Below are positions 1 through 10,400 of a stretch of 64,000 bases of DNA, one piece after another. The notes under the pieces were generated by a model, which saw only the letters and a list, made by a program, of their open reading frames with translations, did not search any database and was not told the DNA's origin. Location of the stretch: contig CALJVJ010000202.1 of NCBI GenBank assembly GCA_937974625.1, positions 1 through 64,000 of the forward strand, in the 5' to 3' direction. Both the position numbers and the translations under genes were made by a program. Source of the DNA: an uncultured Saprospiraceae bacterium (GTDB lineage: Bacteria; Bacteroidota; Bacteroidia; Chitinophagales; Saprospiraceae). Positions within the stretch are counted from its first letter, which is position 1. Every line of letters starts with the position of its first letter.

Positions 1-79
1 TCAAGATTGAAATCCTAGTCCTAATTCGTATATTGAGTAATTTTATATTAGGTACAAGCTTACCAGGTTTTACTATCCA

Positions 80-1555
80 CTACCTCGGCATTATCGTAAC
101 AATCACTCGTTTATATCTTGATAAACGAGGGGTTCCTCTATCCGTAACTTTCACTATAAAATGTGCCGTTTCTGCTTTGTCTACTTTTGGCGCAGTAAAA
201 TAAGCTAGGTGTACATTTTCTGCTCCATTTACTTTTATCAATTTTTTATAAGTACCAGCCTCTGGATAATTAAACCATAAAAAACTTATATTATCACCAT
301 CAGGGTCGGTGGTATCAAAAGCATCTAGCGTAAAGTTTTCTCCAGATTTTACGGTTATCTTTTCTGGATGAATTAATTTTGGAATAGGTGGATGGTTGGC
401 TTCAGCATATGACTGTAAGCACCAATCCATACGGGCAGCAAAATCATTTTGAAAATCATCTCGCCAACGCCACAATGTTACCTTGTCATTCTTAAAAGAA
501 ACGGTGTCTTGTTTGACCGAACGACCATATTCTTTAGCAATATATGGCGTATAACTGTCTATCGTGTTGGTCCAAATTGCCCTAGTTTCTGGTGCTATTT
601 CTACAATAGAACCACCTTTTTTGGTCTTAGAAAAATCAGGTATGGATAGTTCATACCGACCGCCCCATCCACCTAATTCGGGATGTTCGGAATCATTTAA
701 TCCATTGGGTATTAAGGATAAAAACGCGGGTGTATCTCCCTCTACGCCCCAGGCTACATCTGGATAAGCAGAACCCAATGGGCCATGATTTTTTTGGATA
801 TTTTGGGCTATCCAACTATTACTTATGGTCGTATTGTCTATGCCTTTTACAAAGGCATTTATTCCAGTCCAAGTAGCACTACCATAATCATCTCCTGGAC
901 TAACGATATAGAATAAATCAGGAAAATTATTCCTAATCCAAATACCACTATCATCTTGGTCAGATATGGTATAAACTCTAAGTTTAGCGATTAAACTTTT
1001 TGCTTCTTTTGCAGTTTTGGTATTTTTAATTTTATATAATGCTTGCGCAAGGGTGTTTACGCCTCCCCAAGTAGATATCCATAATGGTCGTTCATCGTCC
1101 GCTTCAAGTAACTTTATAATCCACTCCGAACCTTCAGAATCCATGCCATCACCAACTCCTTTCATACCATATTTTGGTAACCCTACTTTAACTAAAGTTG
1201 ATAGCGTTTTGGCATCAGGGAAGCCTGCCTCATGCTTTAATAGGTTAGGTTGTATTTTTCCATAGGCTCGAATTACGTTTTCAATAGATTCGGGATTTAC
1301 CTTCGAAGGTAGCCAACAAGAGGTAGTAGCAATTATACCTTTAATGTCAATTTGATTCGAATATAAAAACAAACGAATCAAGGATTGTGTATCATCGGGG
1401 TCTGCTTCAATATCAGTTAAGATAATGACTCTGTTATTTTGATTGTTTTGTCCCAACAAAAGGGTGTTGTTGGTCAAATAGACGCATACAAGCAGGATTA
1501 CGAGGTTGATTCTCATAAGGAGATTTTTGAATGATAAGTCTCTGTCGTTCAACAT
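80..1555 (-). CDS. DUF1593 / nucleoside-hydrolase-like secreted protein
   Basis: 491 aa ORF with N-terminal hydrophobic signal; RVIILTDIEADPDDTQSLIRLFLYSNQIDIKGIIATTS resembles DUF1593/nucleoside hydrolase N-terminal motif; Ig-like C-terminal part. Confidence 0.85.
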   Translation of the reverse strand: MLNDRDLSFKNLLMRINLVILLVCVYLTNNTLLLGQNNQNNRVIILTDIEADPDDTQSLIRLFLYSNQIDIKGIIATTSCWLPSKVNPESIENVIRAYGKIQPNLLKHEAGFPDAKTLSTLVKVGLPKYGMKGVGDGMDSEGSEWIIKLLEADDERPLWISTWGGVNTLAQALYKIKNTKTAKEAKSLIAKLRVYTISDQDDSGIWIRNNFPDLFYIVSPGDDYGSATWTGINAFVKGIDNTTISNSWIAQNIQKNHGPLGSAYPDVAWGVEGDTPAFLSLIPNGLNDSEHPELGGWGGRYELSIPDFSKTKKGGSIVEIAPETRAIWTNTIDSYTPYIAKEYGRSVKQDTVSFKNDKVTLWRWRDDFQNDFAARMDWCLQSYAEANHPPIPKLIHPEKITVKSGENFTLDAFDTTDPDGDNISFLWFNYPEAGTYKKLIKVNGAENVHLAYFTAPKVDKAETAHFIVKVTDRGTPRLSRYKRVIVTIMPR

Positions 1556-1640
1556 TTTTTGCTACTTGACCATGTGGAAACCATTTTAAAAAACTAAAAA
1601 GCATATTTGGGTACTTTAGCCTAAAGTCTTTTATGCACAC

Positions 1641-3851
1641 TTACTTATCCCCTTTAACCAATGATTTAAAGTTTTCGACAAATTGAATCATATTAATATA
1701 ATCTTTAAATTGTGCAAGAGACAGGTTATTACTAAAAATCAAAATAGCTTCTCCATTGCTTTCAAAATGATGTAAACCACTTATCTCAATCAATACTTTT
1801 AGTTTATCTGTCAAAAAGGCATCCATTGCGGCAATATCTCTAACTTTTACCGTATAGTTTTTTGGTGCATTATGGTAGAGGGAATAATCAATATCCTTAT
1901 GTTCTGAAATATGAAGGATTTTATCTAAGAAATCTTTTTTCTCAATGATAAACTTTGGAATGGGATAACTAAGTTTCAATAAGCCAACAGTCGTTTTATA
2001 TTCATCGGGAAAAATATCAGCCCCTTCTTCAAAAGTTACATCAATTAATTCTAGGTGCATATCTTTGTCGTCGTCCGCAATACAATTAGCTTCTGCTTCA
2101 ATCGGGCGAGTTTTAAAGAAATAAAAGGACTGAAAATATTCCAAATCTTCTACTGGCCCAACTTGAAAACTCCAACCATAACTTTCTGCCATTTCCTTAA
2201 GCATGGTTTGCCGTCGGTTAAGGGGTTCGATAGCATCAATTTTGATTTTTGTTGCTAATTTATGGTCGGTACTAGAAATATGTTTGTCTAATCCTTGAAT
2301 TTTAATAGTTCCACCAGCATTTTGGTGGGCTTTCTGAAAATCATATAAGTCTTCCAACACCGTTGTACCAACCAATCGGGTCTCTGATAAATCAATGGTG
2401 GCGGTAGCCCCAGTAGGAATTTGAGCAACTAATTTATTGATTTTTAAGATGCCTAAAAAATTAGCAATCCCTCTAATTTTCAAATCATAACTGCCATCTG
2501 GTTTCATGACCAAATTTGAACCCGAGCGATAAATCATTTTAAAAAATCGAGGAATAGACACTTTTGCCAATAACATATGACTGACCAAAGCCAATAATAG
2601 TCCACCAAATAAGCCCACCAACAAATTGGTATAAAGCGTCAAAACCATCGTACCAACAAAGAATATCAATTGCTCAATGCCATGACTGAAAACTTGTTTG
2701 AATACCGCTGGTGATGCTAATTTGAATCCAGTATAAACTAAGAGGATGGCAAAAGCACATAGGGGAACCTGTCGCATTATCGGACTTAAAATCACGATAA
2801 AAAGCAACAATAATAAGCCCTGATACATGTTAGACCACTTCGTCTTTGCTCCGTTATGAACATTGACCGTACTTCGAATAATCACGGCAATAATAGGCAA
2901 ACCACCAATAAAACCAGCAACCATCGTACTCAATCCGATGCCCATTAAATCCTTATTCAAATCTGTTTTTCGTTTGTAAGGGTCAATTTTATCAATCGCT
3001 TTGGCAATCGCCAATGATTCAATACTCGTAATCATTAAAATAGACATTACGGTTGTCCAAAATTCAATTTTATCAATCTTACCAAAATTGGGATGCAAGA
3101 TGGAATCCATAATACTATCGGGCATTTCCAATAATAAACTCGGCCCAACTTCATAGGCTTTTCCCAAAAAAGAAAGCGTATGCTGTTCAAAAAAATTGAA
3201 AAAATACACAAATGGAATAGAGAGGGCTATCACCCACATAGGGGTCGGCAAAATATGGAAAAACCGATAACTAATTTTCGAGTGAAACAAGGATAAAAAT
3301 AAGCCCATTAACGAAATCATGACCACAAAGGGATTGGCTTGCGGTAAGAATAAAACCGCATCCACCAAATTCTGTATGATGTTAGGACTATCAGAATGCG
3401 TACCTAAAGCTACATGAATTTGTTTGGCAAAAATAATAATTCCGATGGCTGCCAAAATGCCATGAATCACTGACGAATGGAAAATGTCCGCCAAACGTCC
3501 CAATTTTAACAAACCCAATACCACTTGAATCGCTCCAGAAACGACGACTGCTGCCAAGACATAATTAAAGGCTTGCCCAGTACCATCATCCATCAAGCCA
3601 ATGCCCAAAAGGATAACCGCAATGACGCCTTTTGCAGGTCCATTGACCGAAATATGTCCACCTCGATAAAAAGTGGTGACAACCCCTCCTACAATTGCCG
3701 AAAAAATCCCTGCCATCGCAGGTGCACCTGCTGCTAAGGCAATGCCAATAGAAAGAGGTAATGCGATAAGTGCGACACTTACTGCAGCTATTAAATCACT
3801 TTGCCAATTTTCAATTAATCCCTGAAAACCTTTTTTAGGTATTATCTCCAT
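1641..3851 (-). CDS. SulP family inorganic anion transporter with STAS domain and extra C-terminal region
   Basis: 736 aa, multi-TM; AAVSVALIALPLSIGIALAAGAPAMAGIFSAIVGG and VNGPAKGVIAV are SulP motifs; STAS-like segment follows the TM region. Confidence 0.92.
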   Translation of the reverse strand: MEIIPKKGFQGLIENWQSDLIAAVSVALIALPLSIGIALAAGAPAMAGIFSAIVGGVVTTFYRGGHISVNGPAKGVIAVILLGIGLMDDGTGQAFNYVLAAVVVSGAIQVVLGLLKLGRLADIFHSSVIHGILAAIGIIIFAKQIHVALGTHSDSPNIIQNLVDAVLFLPQANPFVVMISLMGLFLSLFHSKISYRFFHILPTPMWVIALSIPFVYFFNFFEQHTLSFLGKAYEVGPSLLLEMPDSIMDSILHPNFGKIDKIEFWTTVMSILMITSIESLAIAKAIDKIDPYKRKTDLNKDLMGIGLSTMVAGFIGGLPIIAVIIRSTVNVHNGAKTKWSNMYQGLLLLLFIVILSPIMRQVPLCAFAILLVYTGFKLASPAVFKQVFSHGIEQLIFFVGTMVLTLYTNLLVGLFGGLLLALVSHMLLAKVSIPRFFKMIYRSGSNLVMKPDGSYDLKIRGIANFLGILKINKLVAQIPTGATATIDLSETRLVGTTVLEDLYDFQKAHQNAGGTIKIQGLDKHISSTDHKLATKIKIDAIEPLNRRQTMLKEMAESYGWSFQVGPVEDLEYFQSFYFFKTRPIEAEANCIADDDKDMHLELIDVTFEEGADIFPDEYKTTVGLLKLSYPIPKFIIEKKDFLDKILHISEHKDIDYSLYHNAPKNYTVKVRDIAAMDAFLTDKLKVLIEISGLHHFESNGEAILIFSNNLSLAQFKDYINMIQFVENFKSLVKGDK

Positions 3852-4031
3852 TTCGTCTACGCTTTTTTAAAAAATTATAAAGTGTGGTTTAAAAGCGCGT
3901 AAAATAGTAAATATTCGGAATTTTTAAAGGATAGGAATATATTTTTTCATATACGAAGCTGTTATTATTGAAAAAGAGGAATGGATAAAAAAGAAAAAAT
4001 CATTTCTTTTTGACCACAACTGCTATACAAC

Positions 4032-4213
4032 TTAACGTACCAAACTAACATCTCCGATAAAAACCTCTTCAATTTCATCCAAATAAATCACTTTTGCATA
4101 ATAACTATAAACGCCGTTTTCTGCATTTCGTCCATCAAAAAGCTCGTCCCAACCGAGTAATGCATCATTGATGTCTCCGCTATCTTTTGAAAAGACCAAA
4201 TTCCCTCAACGCT
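4032..4213 (-). pseudogene. Decayed fragment of a T9SS type B sorting (gliding motility-associated C-terminal) domain
   Basis: Reverse strand reads LVFSKDSGDINDALLGWDELFDGRNAENGVYSYYAKVIYLDEIEEVFIGDVSLVR*, near-identical to the C-terminus of the ORF at 5285..7237; conserved DRWGN Trp replaced by TGA; no upstream coding remainder. Confidence 0.85.
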
Positions 4214-4281
4214 CGGTTCAGACGACGTGCGCCTTTTAGGGAGTATTGCTGTTGTAGCCATTATTTATTGGCAACAGTATT

Positions 4282-4446
4282 TTATTTAAACGTTGGGAGT
4301 ATATATTTTGGAATTATTTCATTCGGAGGAGTACTTTTTCCATACAATTGTTTTCCTTCATAGTCTAAAAGGTTTTCGTAATTAGAATCTTGTTTTTGTT
4401 TCGAACAACTCATTATCAATAACAGCAAGAATATGGTTTTTTTCAT
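4282..4446 (-). CDS. Small putative lipoprotein (54 aa)
   Basis: MKKTIFLLLLIMSCSKQKQDSNYENLLDYEGKQLYGKSTPPNEIIPKYILPTFK*; signal peptide plus lipobox-like IMSC; below the ORF-track length cutoff. Confidence 0.5.
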   Translation of the reverse strand: MKKTIFLLLLIMSCSKQKQDSNYENLLDYEGKQLYGKSTPPNEIIPKYILPTFK

Positions 4447-4549
4447 TTTTGATTTTTTATTGTTGCCAACCGGTATTGATAGTATTGCATATTATTATGG
4501 ACTTAAAAACTAGACTTTGGATATAGGATTATCAGGACTTAAAAAAAGT

Positions 4550-4945
4550 TTAAGTAGCAAAGGGGATAAATTCGCCTTCGGGGGTAATAATTTGCACCTG
4601 AATGGGAGGACTTCGACCAATCGGGAACCATTGTTGAGGAATAAATCCAAGTGTTTTTAAAGTTTTTTGCCCACAAAAAGAACAAACATCTACATCCTTT
4701 CCTGTTAATTGCTCCAATCTTTCTTTCCAATGTAAAGGATTGATAGCAGGAGGTTGATGTTTTAAAAGTGCTTGAACTGCCTTGAGTTTAGTTTTTCGAT
4801 TTCTAATTGCCAAGATGCCAAAATAGCGAATCCGATGGAAGTCTATAGTTAGTACATGGAGTAAAAATCGCCTAATAAATTCAAAAACATTTAAGGTTAA
4901 TTTTTTGATTAAGGGAAGCCCTTTTTTCTTAATGGTGTCATAAAA
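4550..4945 (-). pseudogene. IS91-family (Y2) transposase C-terminal remnant
   Basis: Reverse frame DTIKKKGLPLIKKLTLNVFEFIRRFLLHVLTIDFHRIRYFGILAIRNRKTK...; EFIRRFLLHVL..FHRIRYFG is characteristic of IS91-type transposases, followed by CxxC; N-terminal catalytic part missing. Confidence 0.8.
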
Positions 4946-5284
4946 CTAATTATTGATGAATATATTTTTTACAACATCAATTTCTAGTTTTAATAACTTG
5001 TTTTCAATTGGTATTCAGTACTTTAATTGACTGTCTAAAGAGTTACCGCAGAGCGGTTTTGTTCAACTCATTGATATACCGTAAATATACAAAATATTTC
5101 AATCATTACATTTATATAGATTAGAAGTTTAATTTGTTGATAACTAAGTGTTTATGAAAGATAGGCGATAATTTATTAATGATTAATATTAAAAATAGGA
5201 CGAGTCATTACATTTATATAGATGTAATATGTTTTGGTTATAAAAAGATTATAATTACAATAAAACCATTTTTTAAAATAAAAA

Positions 5285-7237
5285 CTACCGCACCAAACTA
5301 ACATCTCCATAAAAACTATCCTCAATTTCATCCAAATAAATCACCTTGGCATAATAGCTAAATACCCCATTCTCTGCATTTCGGCCATCGAAGGTACCGT
5401 CCCAACCAATAGTAGCATCATTAATCTCCCCGCTATCTTTTGAAAAGACCAAATTCCCCCAACGGTCAAATACCTGAAAAACAAGAATTTGCGCAAAGCC
5501 TTTGCCCATGATATAAAATTGGTCATTGATACCATCAAAATTAGGGCTGAATACATTAGGAATGTAAATACCTCGGTCTTTGGTGACCGTTACAGGAACA
5601 CTTGAAGTTGCCATACAACCAGAAGGGCTGGTAATCTTGATTTCATAATTGGTATCAAAAAAAGGACGTGCATCCAAAGTATTACAATCCAAGCAATTGA
5701 TAAATTCCCCTTTCTCTGACCAATCGTATTGAATTTCTCCAATAGCATTGGTAATTGGATTGAGATTGATATAATCGCCTAAATTAATAGTGATAGCATC
5801 GCCTAAATCGACCGAAATAGGTTCTTCTGAAATGAGCACAGAATCCACCTCCACTTCACAGCCATTGGTAATAGTTACGGAATACTGACCAGGGTCACTA
5901 ACCATTAGCGTAGAGGAGGTGCTACCCGTATTCCATTGATAATCAATACCATTGATTGTGCCAGCTATCAATTCAATGCTCGCACCTTCACAAAGATTTT
6001 GTTGTTGATTAGATAGGTTGACCACCAAGGGAAAAACTTCAATAGATGTAGAGTCATCCGACAATACGGTCAATGGGTCATCGGACGGTGAACGACCGCC
6101 CAATCCTTCGGGTAGGTCATCCAAATAAGCTTGATTTTTATAAACGCCTTGGGCAAAAGGTAAAGTTTCTATGACTACTTTTATACTATCTTGACCGAGT
6201 GGCACGGTCATGTCTTCTATCCTTAGAATGTTGGTCCCTGTTCCTGTAAATGTACCGCCGTAAGGATTTTTATCCAGTCTTAAAATGACAAAATCTTCTG
6301 GCATGGTATCGGTTAGGTCAACCCCCATAATGGTTTCTCCTGATAGATTGGAGATTTGAAAATTGTAAGTCAATTCCGTACAAGGAACGACTTGTCTTGG
6401 TGAGACATCTTTTAATAAATCTATGGTGAACGGGCAGGCGCAACCATCCTTATTACTGGTATTGGGTCCTGTTCCAAGGTTTGTAACGAGTCCTGTATTT
6501 TTATCGATTCCAAAAAACGTTCGGGCACTATTATCATTGACGGCATTTCCATAGCCAAACATTTTTCCAAAAGCATCAAAATACAATCCACCCATTCTAT
6601 CTGCCACATTAGAAGTTGGAAAATTAGTAGTAACCGCTCCAGAAATTGGGTCAATCGTAATTAGGCGACTTTCCCTAGCATCAAACCCGTATAATATTCC
6701 AGAAATTGGGTCAAAAGCAATATCTGTAGTCTGAACATTCGGTCCTGTAAAAGGGGTTCTTCTTTTGGTAGGATAATTTGGGTCTGTCAAATCAACTACC
6801 ACCAAAGCCACACTTCCACCATTAAAAGTATTTGTTTGTTCGACAATAATCATTTCATCTCCATTCGGGGTAATTGTCGCGGCATAATAGCCATTATTAA
6901 GATTAACATCTAAGATAGTTAAAGGAAAACTTCTTCCTGTAGCATCGACTTGGTACAAGCGTTGGGTAGCTGTACCTACTCCATAAATCAAATTGTCTGT
7001 TGACCGATAACCCACTGCATTTAAAGCTACGCCTGTTGAATTAGGCAAAGGCACAAAATTTACATTGCCATTAGGTTCCACGATTACCTCGTGTAGACGA
7101 CTAGCACCACCAGATGTACCAAAAGAAAAGTAGAAATTATTTTGGCAAACAAAAGGTTCTTGGGCATAAAGTGAGGATTCCCCGAAAAGGACAAAGAGGA
7201 GAAGTATCCATTTTAAGTCAAGTAGTTGTCCTTGCAT
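5285..7237 (-). CDS. T9SS type B sorting domain-containing secreted protein (beta-propeller-like N-term, DUF11-like and Ig-like repeats)
   Basis: 650 aa; NVFSPNFDGINDQFYIMGKGFAQILVFQVFDRWGNLVF is the gliding motility-associated C-terminal domain signature. Confidence 0.9.
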   Translation of the reverse strand: MQGQLLDLKWILLLFVLFGESSLYAQEPFVCQNNFYFSFGTSGGASRLHEVIVEPNGNVNFVPLPNSTGVALNAVGYRSTDNLIYGVGTATQRLYQVDATGRSFPLTILDVNLNNGYYAATITPNGDEMIIVEQTNTFNGGSVALVVVDLTDPNYPTKRRTPFTGPNVQTTDIAFDPISGILYGFDARESRLITIDPISGAVTTNFPTSNVADRMGGLYFDAFGKMFGYGNAVNDNSARTFFGIDKNTGLVTNLGTGPNTSNKDGCACPFTIDLLKDVSPRQVVPCTELTYNFQISNLSGETIMGVDLTDTMPEDFVILRLDKNPYGGTFTGTGTNILRIEDMTVPLGQDSIKVVIETLPFAQGVYKNQAYLDDLPEGLGGRSPSDDPLTVLSDDSTSIEVFPLVVNLSNQQQNLCEGASIELIAGTINGIDYQWNTGSTSSTLMVSDPGQYSVTITNGCEVEVDSVLISEEPISVDLGDAITINLGDYINLNPITNAIGEIQYDWSEKGEFINCLDCNTLDARPFFDTNYEIKITSPSGCMATSSVPVTVTKDRGIYIPNVFSPNFDGINDQFYIMGKGFAQILVFQVFDRWGNLVFSKDSGEINDATIGWDGTFDGRNAENGVFSYYAKVIYLDEIEDSFYGDVSLVR

Positions 7238-7417
7238 TTCAATCGTTTTTGATTTTGAAAGGATTGAATTATTCCTTTTTGGAAAGGTACTACCAAAAGT
7301 AGGAAATGAAAAATGTTTGTCTTGAAATCTGATATTATTTTGTAGAAACGACTTTTGGTTGGCAGTTCTATTGGTTTTCTTTATTTTCGCAGTTCATTTT
7401 CTTACTAAAATAAAACC

Positions 7418-10400
7418 ATGCATTTAAAAGCAATATTCCTATTCATTGGGTTGGCCTTATGTTTGAACCTTTCTGCCCAAGACAAAAAAAAGAAAAAAGA
7501 CTGGGAAGTCAGTAATCCTCCAGGAGATAGTTGGAATTGGAAAGAGGTGAAGTTTACCACAGATGAAGGAACGTGGATGAGTTTGGATGTCAGTCCAGAT
7601 GGAAAAACGATAGTTTTTGATATGTTGGGAGATATTTATACGATGCCGATTGGTGGTGGAAAAGCCACACCAATTCGTCAGAATATCGCATGGGAAGTAC
7701 AACCAAGGTTTAGCCCTGATGGTCAAAAAATCTTGTTTACTTCTGACCACGGCGGCGGAGATAATATTTGGACAATGTCGCCAAATGGGGAGGCTGCCAA
7801 ACAAATTACAAAGGAAGATTTTCGCTTATTGAATAATGCAGCTTGGACACCAGATGGGCAATATATAGTAGCTAGAAAACACTTTACTTCTGGTCGGTCT
7901 TTAGGGGCAGGGGAGTTGTGGATGTATCACATTACAGGAGGGAGCGGTATCCAATTGACTAAGAAAAAAAATGACCAACAAGATGTCAATGAACCAATTG
8001 TTTCTCCAGATGGACGCTACATTTATTACAGTGAGGATATGTATCCTGGTGGCTATTTTCAATATAATAAGGACCCAAATAGTCAGATTTATGTGATTAA
8101 AAGATACGACCGAGAAAAAGGAGAAACTAAGACGATTATTCGTGGACCGGGAGGAGCATTTAGACCTCAAATTTCTAATGATGGTAAAAAATTAGCCTTT
8201 CTAAAAAGAGTACGCACCAAAACAGTTTTATACATCCATGATTTAGAAACAGGAGAAGAATTTCCTTTGTTTGACAAATTAAGTAAGGACCAACAGGAAG
8301 CTTGGGCTATTTTCGGTGTGTACCCTGGATTTGATTGGAGCCCAAATGATAAAGACATTATTATCCAAGGTTTGGGTAAGATTTGGAACGTACCCGTGGC
8401 GATTGCAAGTGGCGCTAAGATTGCACCCGTTCAAATTCCTTTTACGGTAGAAGTTAAAAATAAAGTGGCAGAAACGGTTCGATTTAAAAATGATGCCTAT
8501 ACGGACAAAATGACCGTCAAGGCTATAAGAAATGTGGTGACAGCACCTAATGGAAAGTACATTTTATTTAACGCATTAGGACAATTGTGGAAAAAGGATT
8601 TGCCAAATGGTACCCCTCAACCATTGATGACAAGGGCTTCTCGCCAAAGAGAAGCAATCGGACAACCAGCCTTTAAGTCAGAACCTGCATTTTCCCCAGA
8701 CGGCAATTCCATAGCCTATGTAACTTGGGAAGATGAAGAAATGGGGACTGTTCAGACTTATAATATGGCTACTAAAAGCAGTAAAACCTTAACTACCAAA
8801 AAAGGCATTTATCGAACGCCAAGTTATTCGCCTGATGGCAAAATGATTGTGTTTAGAAAAGATGGAGGCAATAGTCATCAAGGGTTTGTGCATTGCAAAG
8901 AACCTGGTATTTATACCGTAATGGCGGATGGCAGTAGCGAACCAAAATTTGTTCATCCAACAGGTTCCTTTCCCATTTTTAATGCCAAAGGCGATAGAAT
9001 CTTTTACCAAGGAGGAGGATATATTTTCGGCAGTTTGACGAAAAGCGTTCAAAGTGTCAACTTAAATGGTAAAGATAAAATCGAGCATTTTGATGGAAAA
9101 TATACCCAACGATATATAATTAGTCCTGATAATCAATGGGTTGCGTGGTCAGAGCTATTTAAAGTATACATAGCTCCATTTCCAAAGACGGGTAAAAAAG
9201 TAGGTTTAACTTCTAAGACAAAAGCCGTACCTGTAGCACAAGTCGCTAAAGATGCAGGGATTAATATCCATTGGTCTCCAGATAGTAAAAAGTTATGTTG
9301 GACACTAGGAGAGGAATACTTTGAAGATAACTTAACAGAAAGATTTAAATTTTTGGAAGGTAGCTCAGACAAATTACCTCCTATGGATTCTGTAGGTATC
9401 AAAGTGAATTTAGAAGTTAATAGCGATAAGCCAAAAGGCATGTTGGCATTAACCAATGCTCGTATCATTACAATGGAAGGTGATAAAGTGATAGAAAATG
9501 GGACGGTCTTAATCGATGGTAATAAAATAAAGGCAGTAGGTGCAAAAGTGAGTGTCCCTGCAGGTACTAAAACCATTGATTGTGAAGGTAAAACGATTAT
9601 GCCCGGCATCATGGATGTACATGCCCATAGTGGTAATTTTCGTTATGGTTTGAATCCTCAAAAACAGTGGGAATATTACGCTAATCTAGCCTATGGAGTC
9701 ACCACCTCTCATGACCCATCGGTTAATACAGAAATGGCTTTTTCAAATGCCGAATTAATCAAAGTAGGAGGAATGGTTGGCCCAAGATTATTTAGCACAG
9801 GTACCATTATTTATGGAGCGGATGGTGATTTTAAGGCAGTGATTAATAATTTAGAAGATGCCAAATCTGCATTGCGAAGAACCCAAGCATTCGGTGCTTT
9901 CTCCGTAAAAAGCTATAATCAACCTAGACGTAATCAACGGCAACAAGTCATTGCGGCGGCAAAAGAATTAGGTATTTTGGTCGTGCCAGAAGGTGGTTCT
10001 TTTTTTCAACATAATCTAAGTATGGTCATGGATGGACATACAGGAGTCGAGCACAATATTCCAGTAGTCCCATTATATAAAGATGTAACCAACTTTTGGG
10101 CAGCCACGAATGCGCACAATACGCCAACTTTAGTAGTCAATTATGCGAGTGTCAGTGGAGAATATTATTGGTATCAAACGACCAATGTTTGGGAAAAAGA
10201 AAGATTATTGAGTTTTACCCCTAGAAATGTAGTAGACAGTCGCGCTAGACATCGTAAGATGTTGCCCATGGAAGAATACGAAAATGGACATATATTGACT
10301 TCCAAAAGTTTGAAAAAATTAACGGACCAAGGCGTAAAAATTAACTTAGGTGCACATGGACAATTGCAAGGTTTAGGAGCACATTGGGAATTATGGATGC

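Noticed and set aside
1434-1640. 68-aa ORF overlapping the start of the DUF1593 gene
   Set aside because: Overlaps the signal-peptide coding region in another frame; no motif.
4206-4500. Possible integron attC-like sites around the small lipoprotein ORF
   Set aside because: TTGGCAACA/TGTTGCCAA words are present but I could not place convincing R'/R'' boxes with the required spacing, and no integrase is in the window.
5045-5057. ACCGC-AGA-GCGGT mini-hairpin
   Set aside because: Only a 5-bp stem, isolated, no T tract and no second copy noticed.
9133-9612. 159-aa antisense ORF in the amidohydrolase gene
   Set aside because: Overlaps conserved amidohydrolase and propeller coding sequence; shadow ORF.
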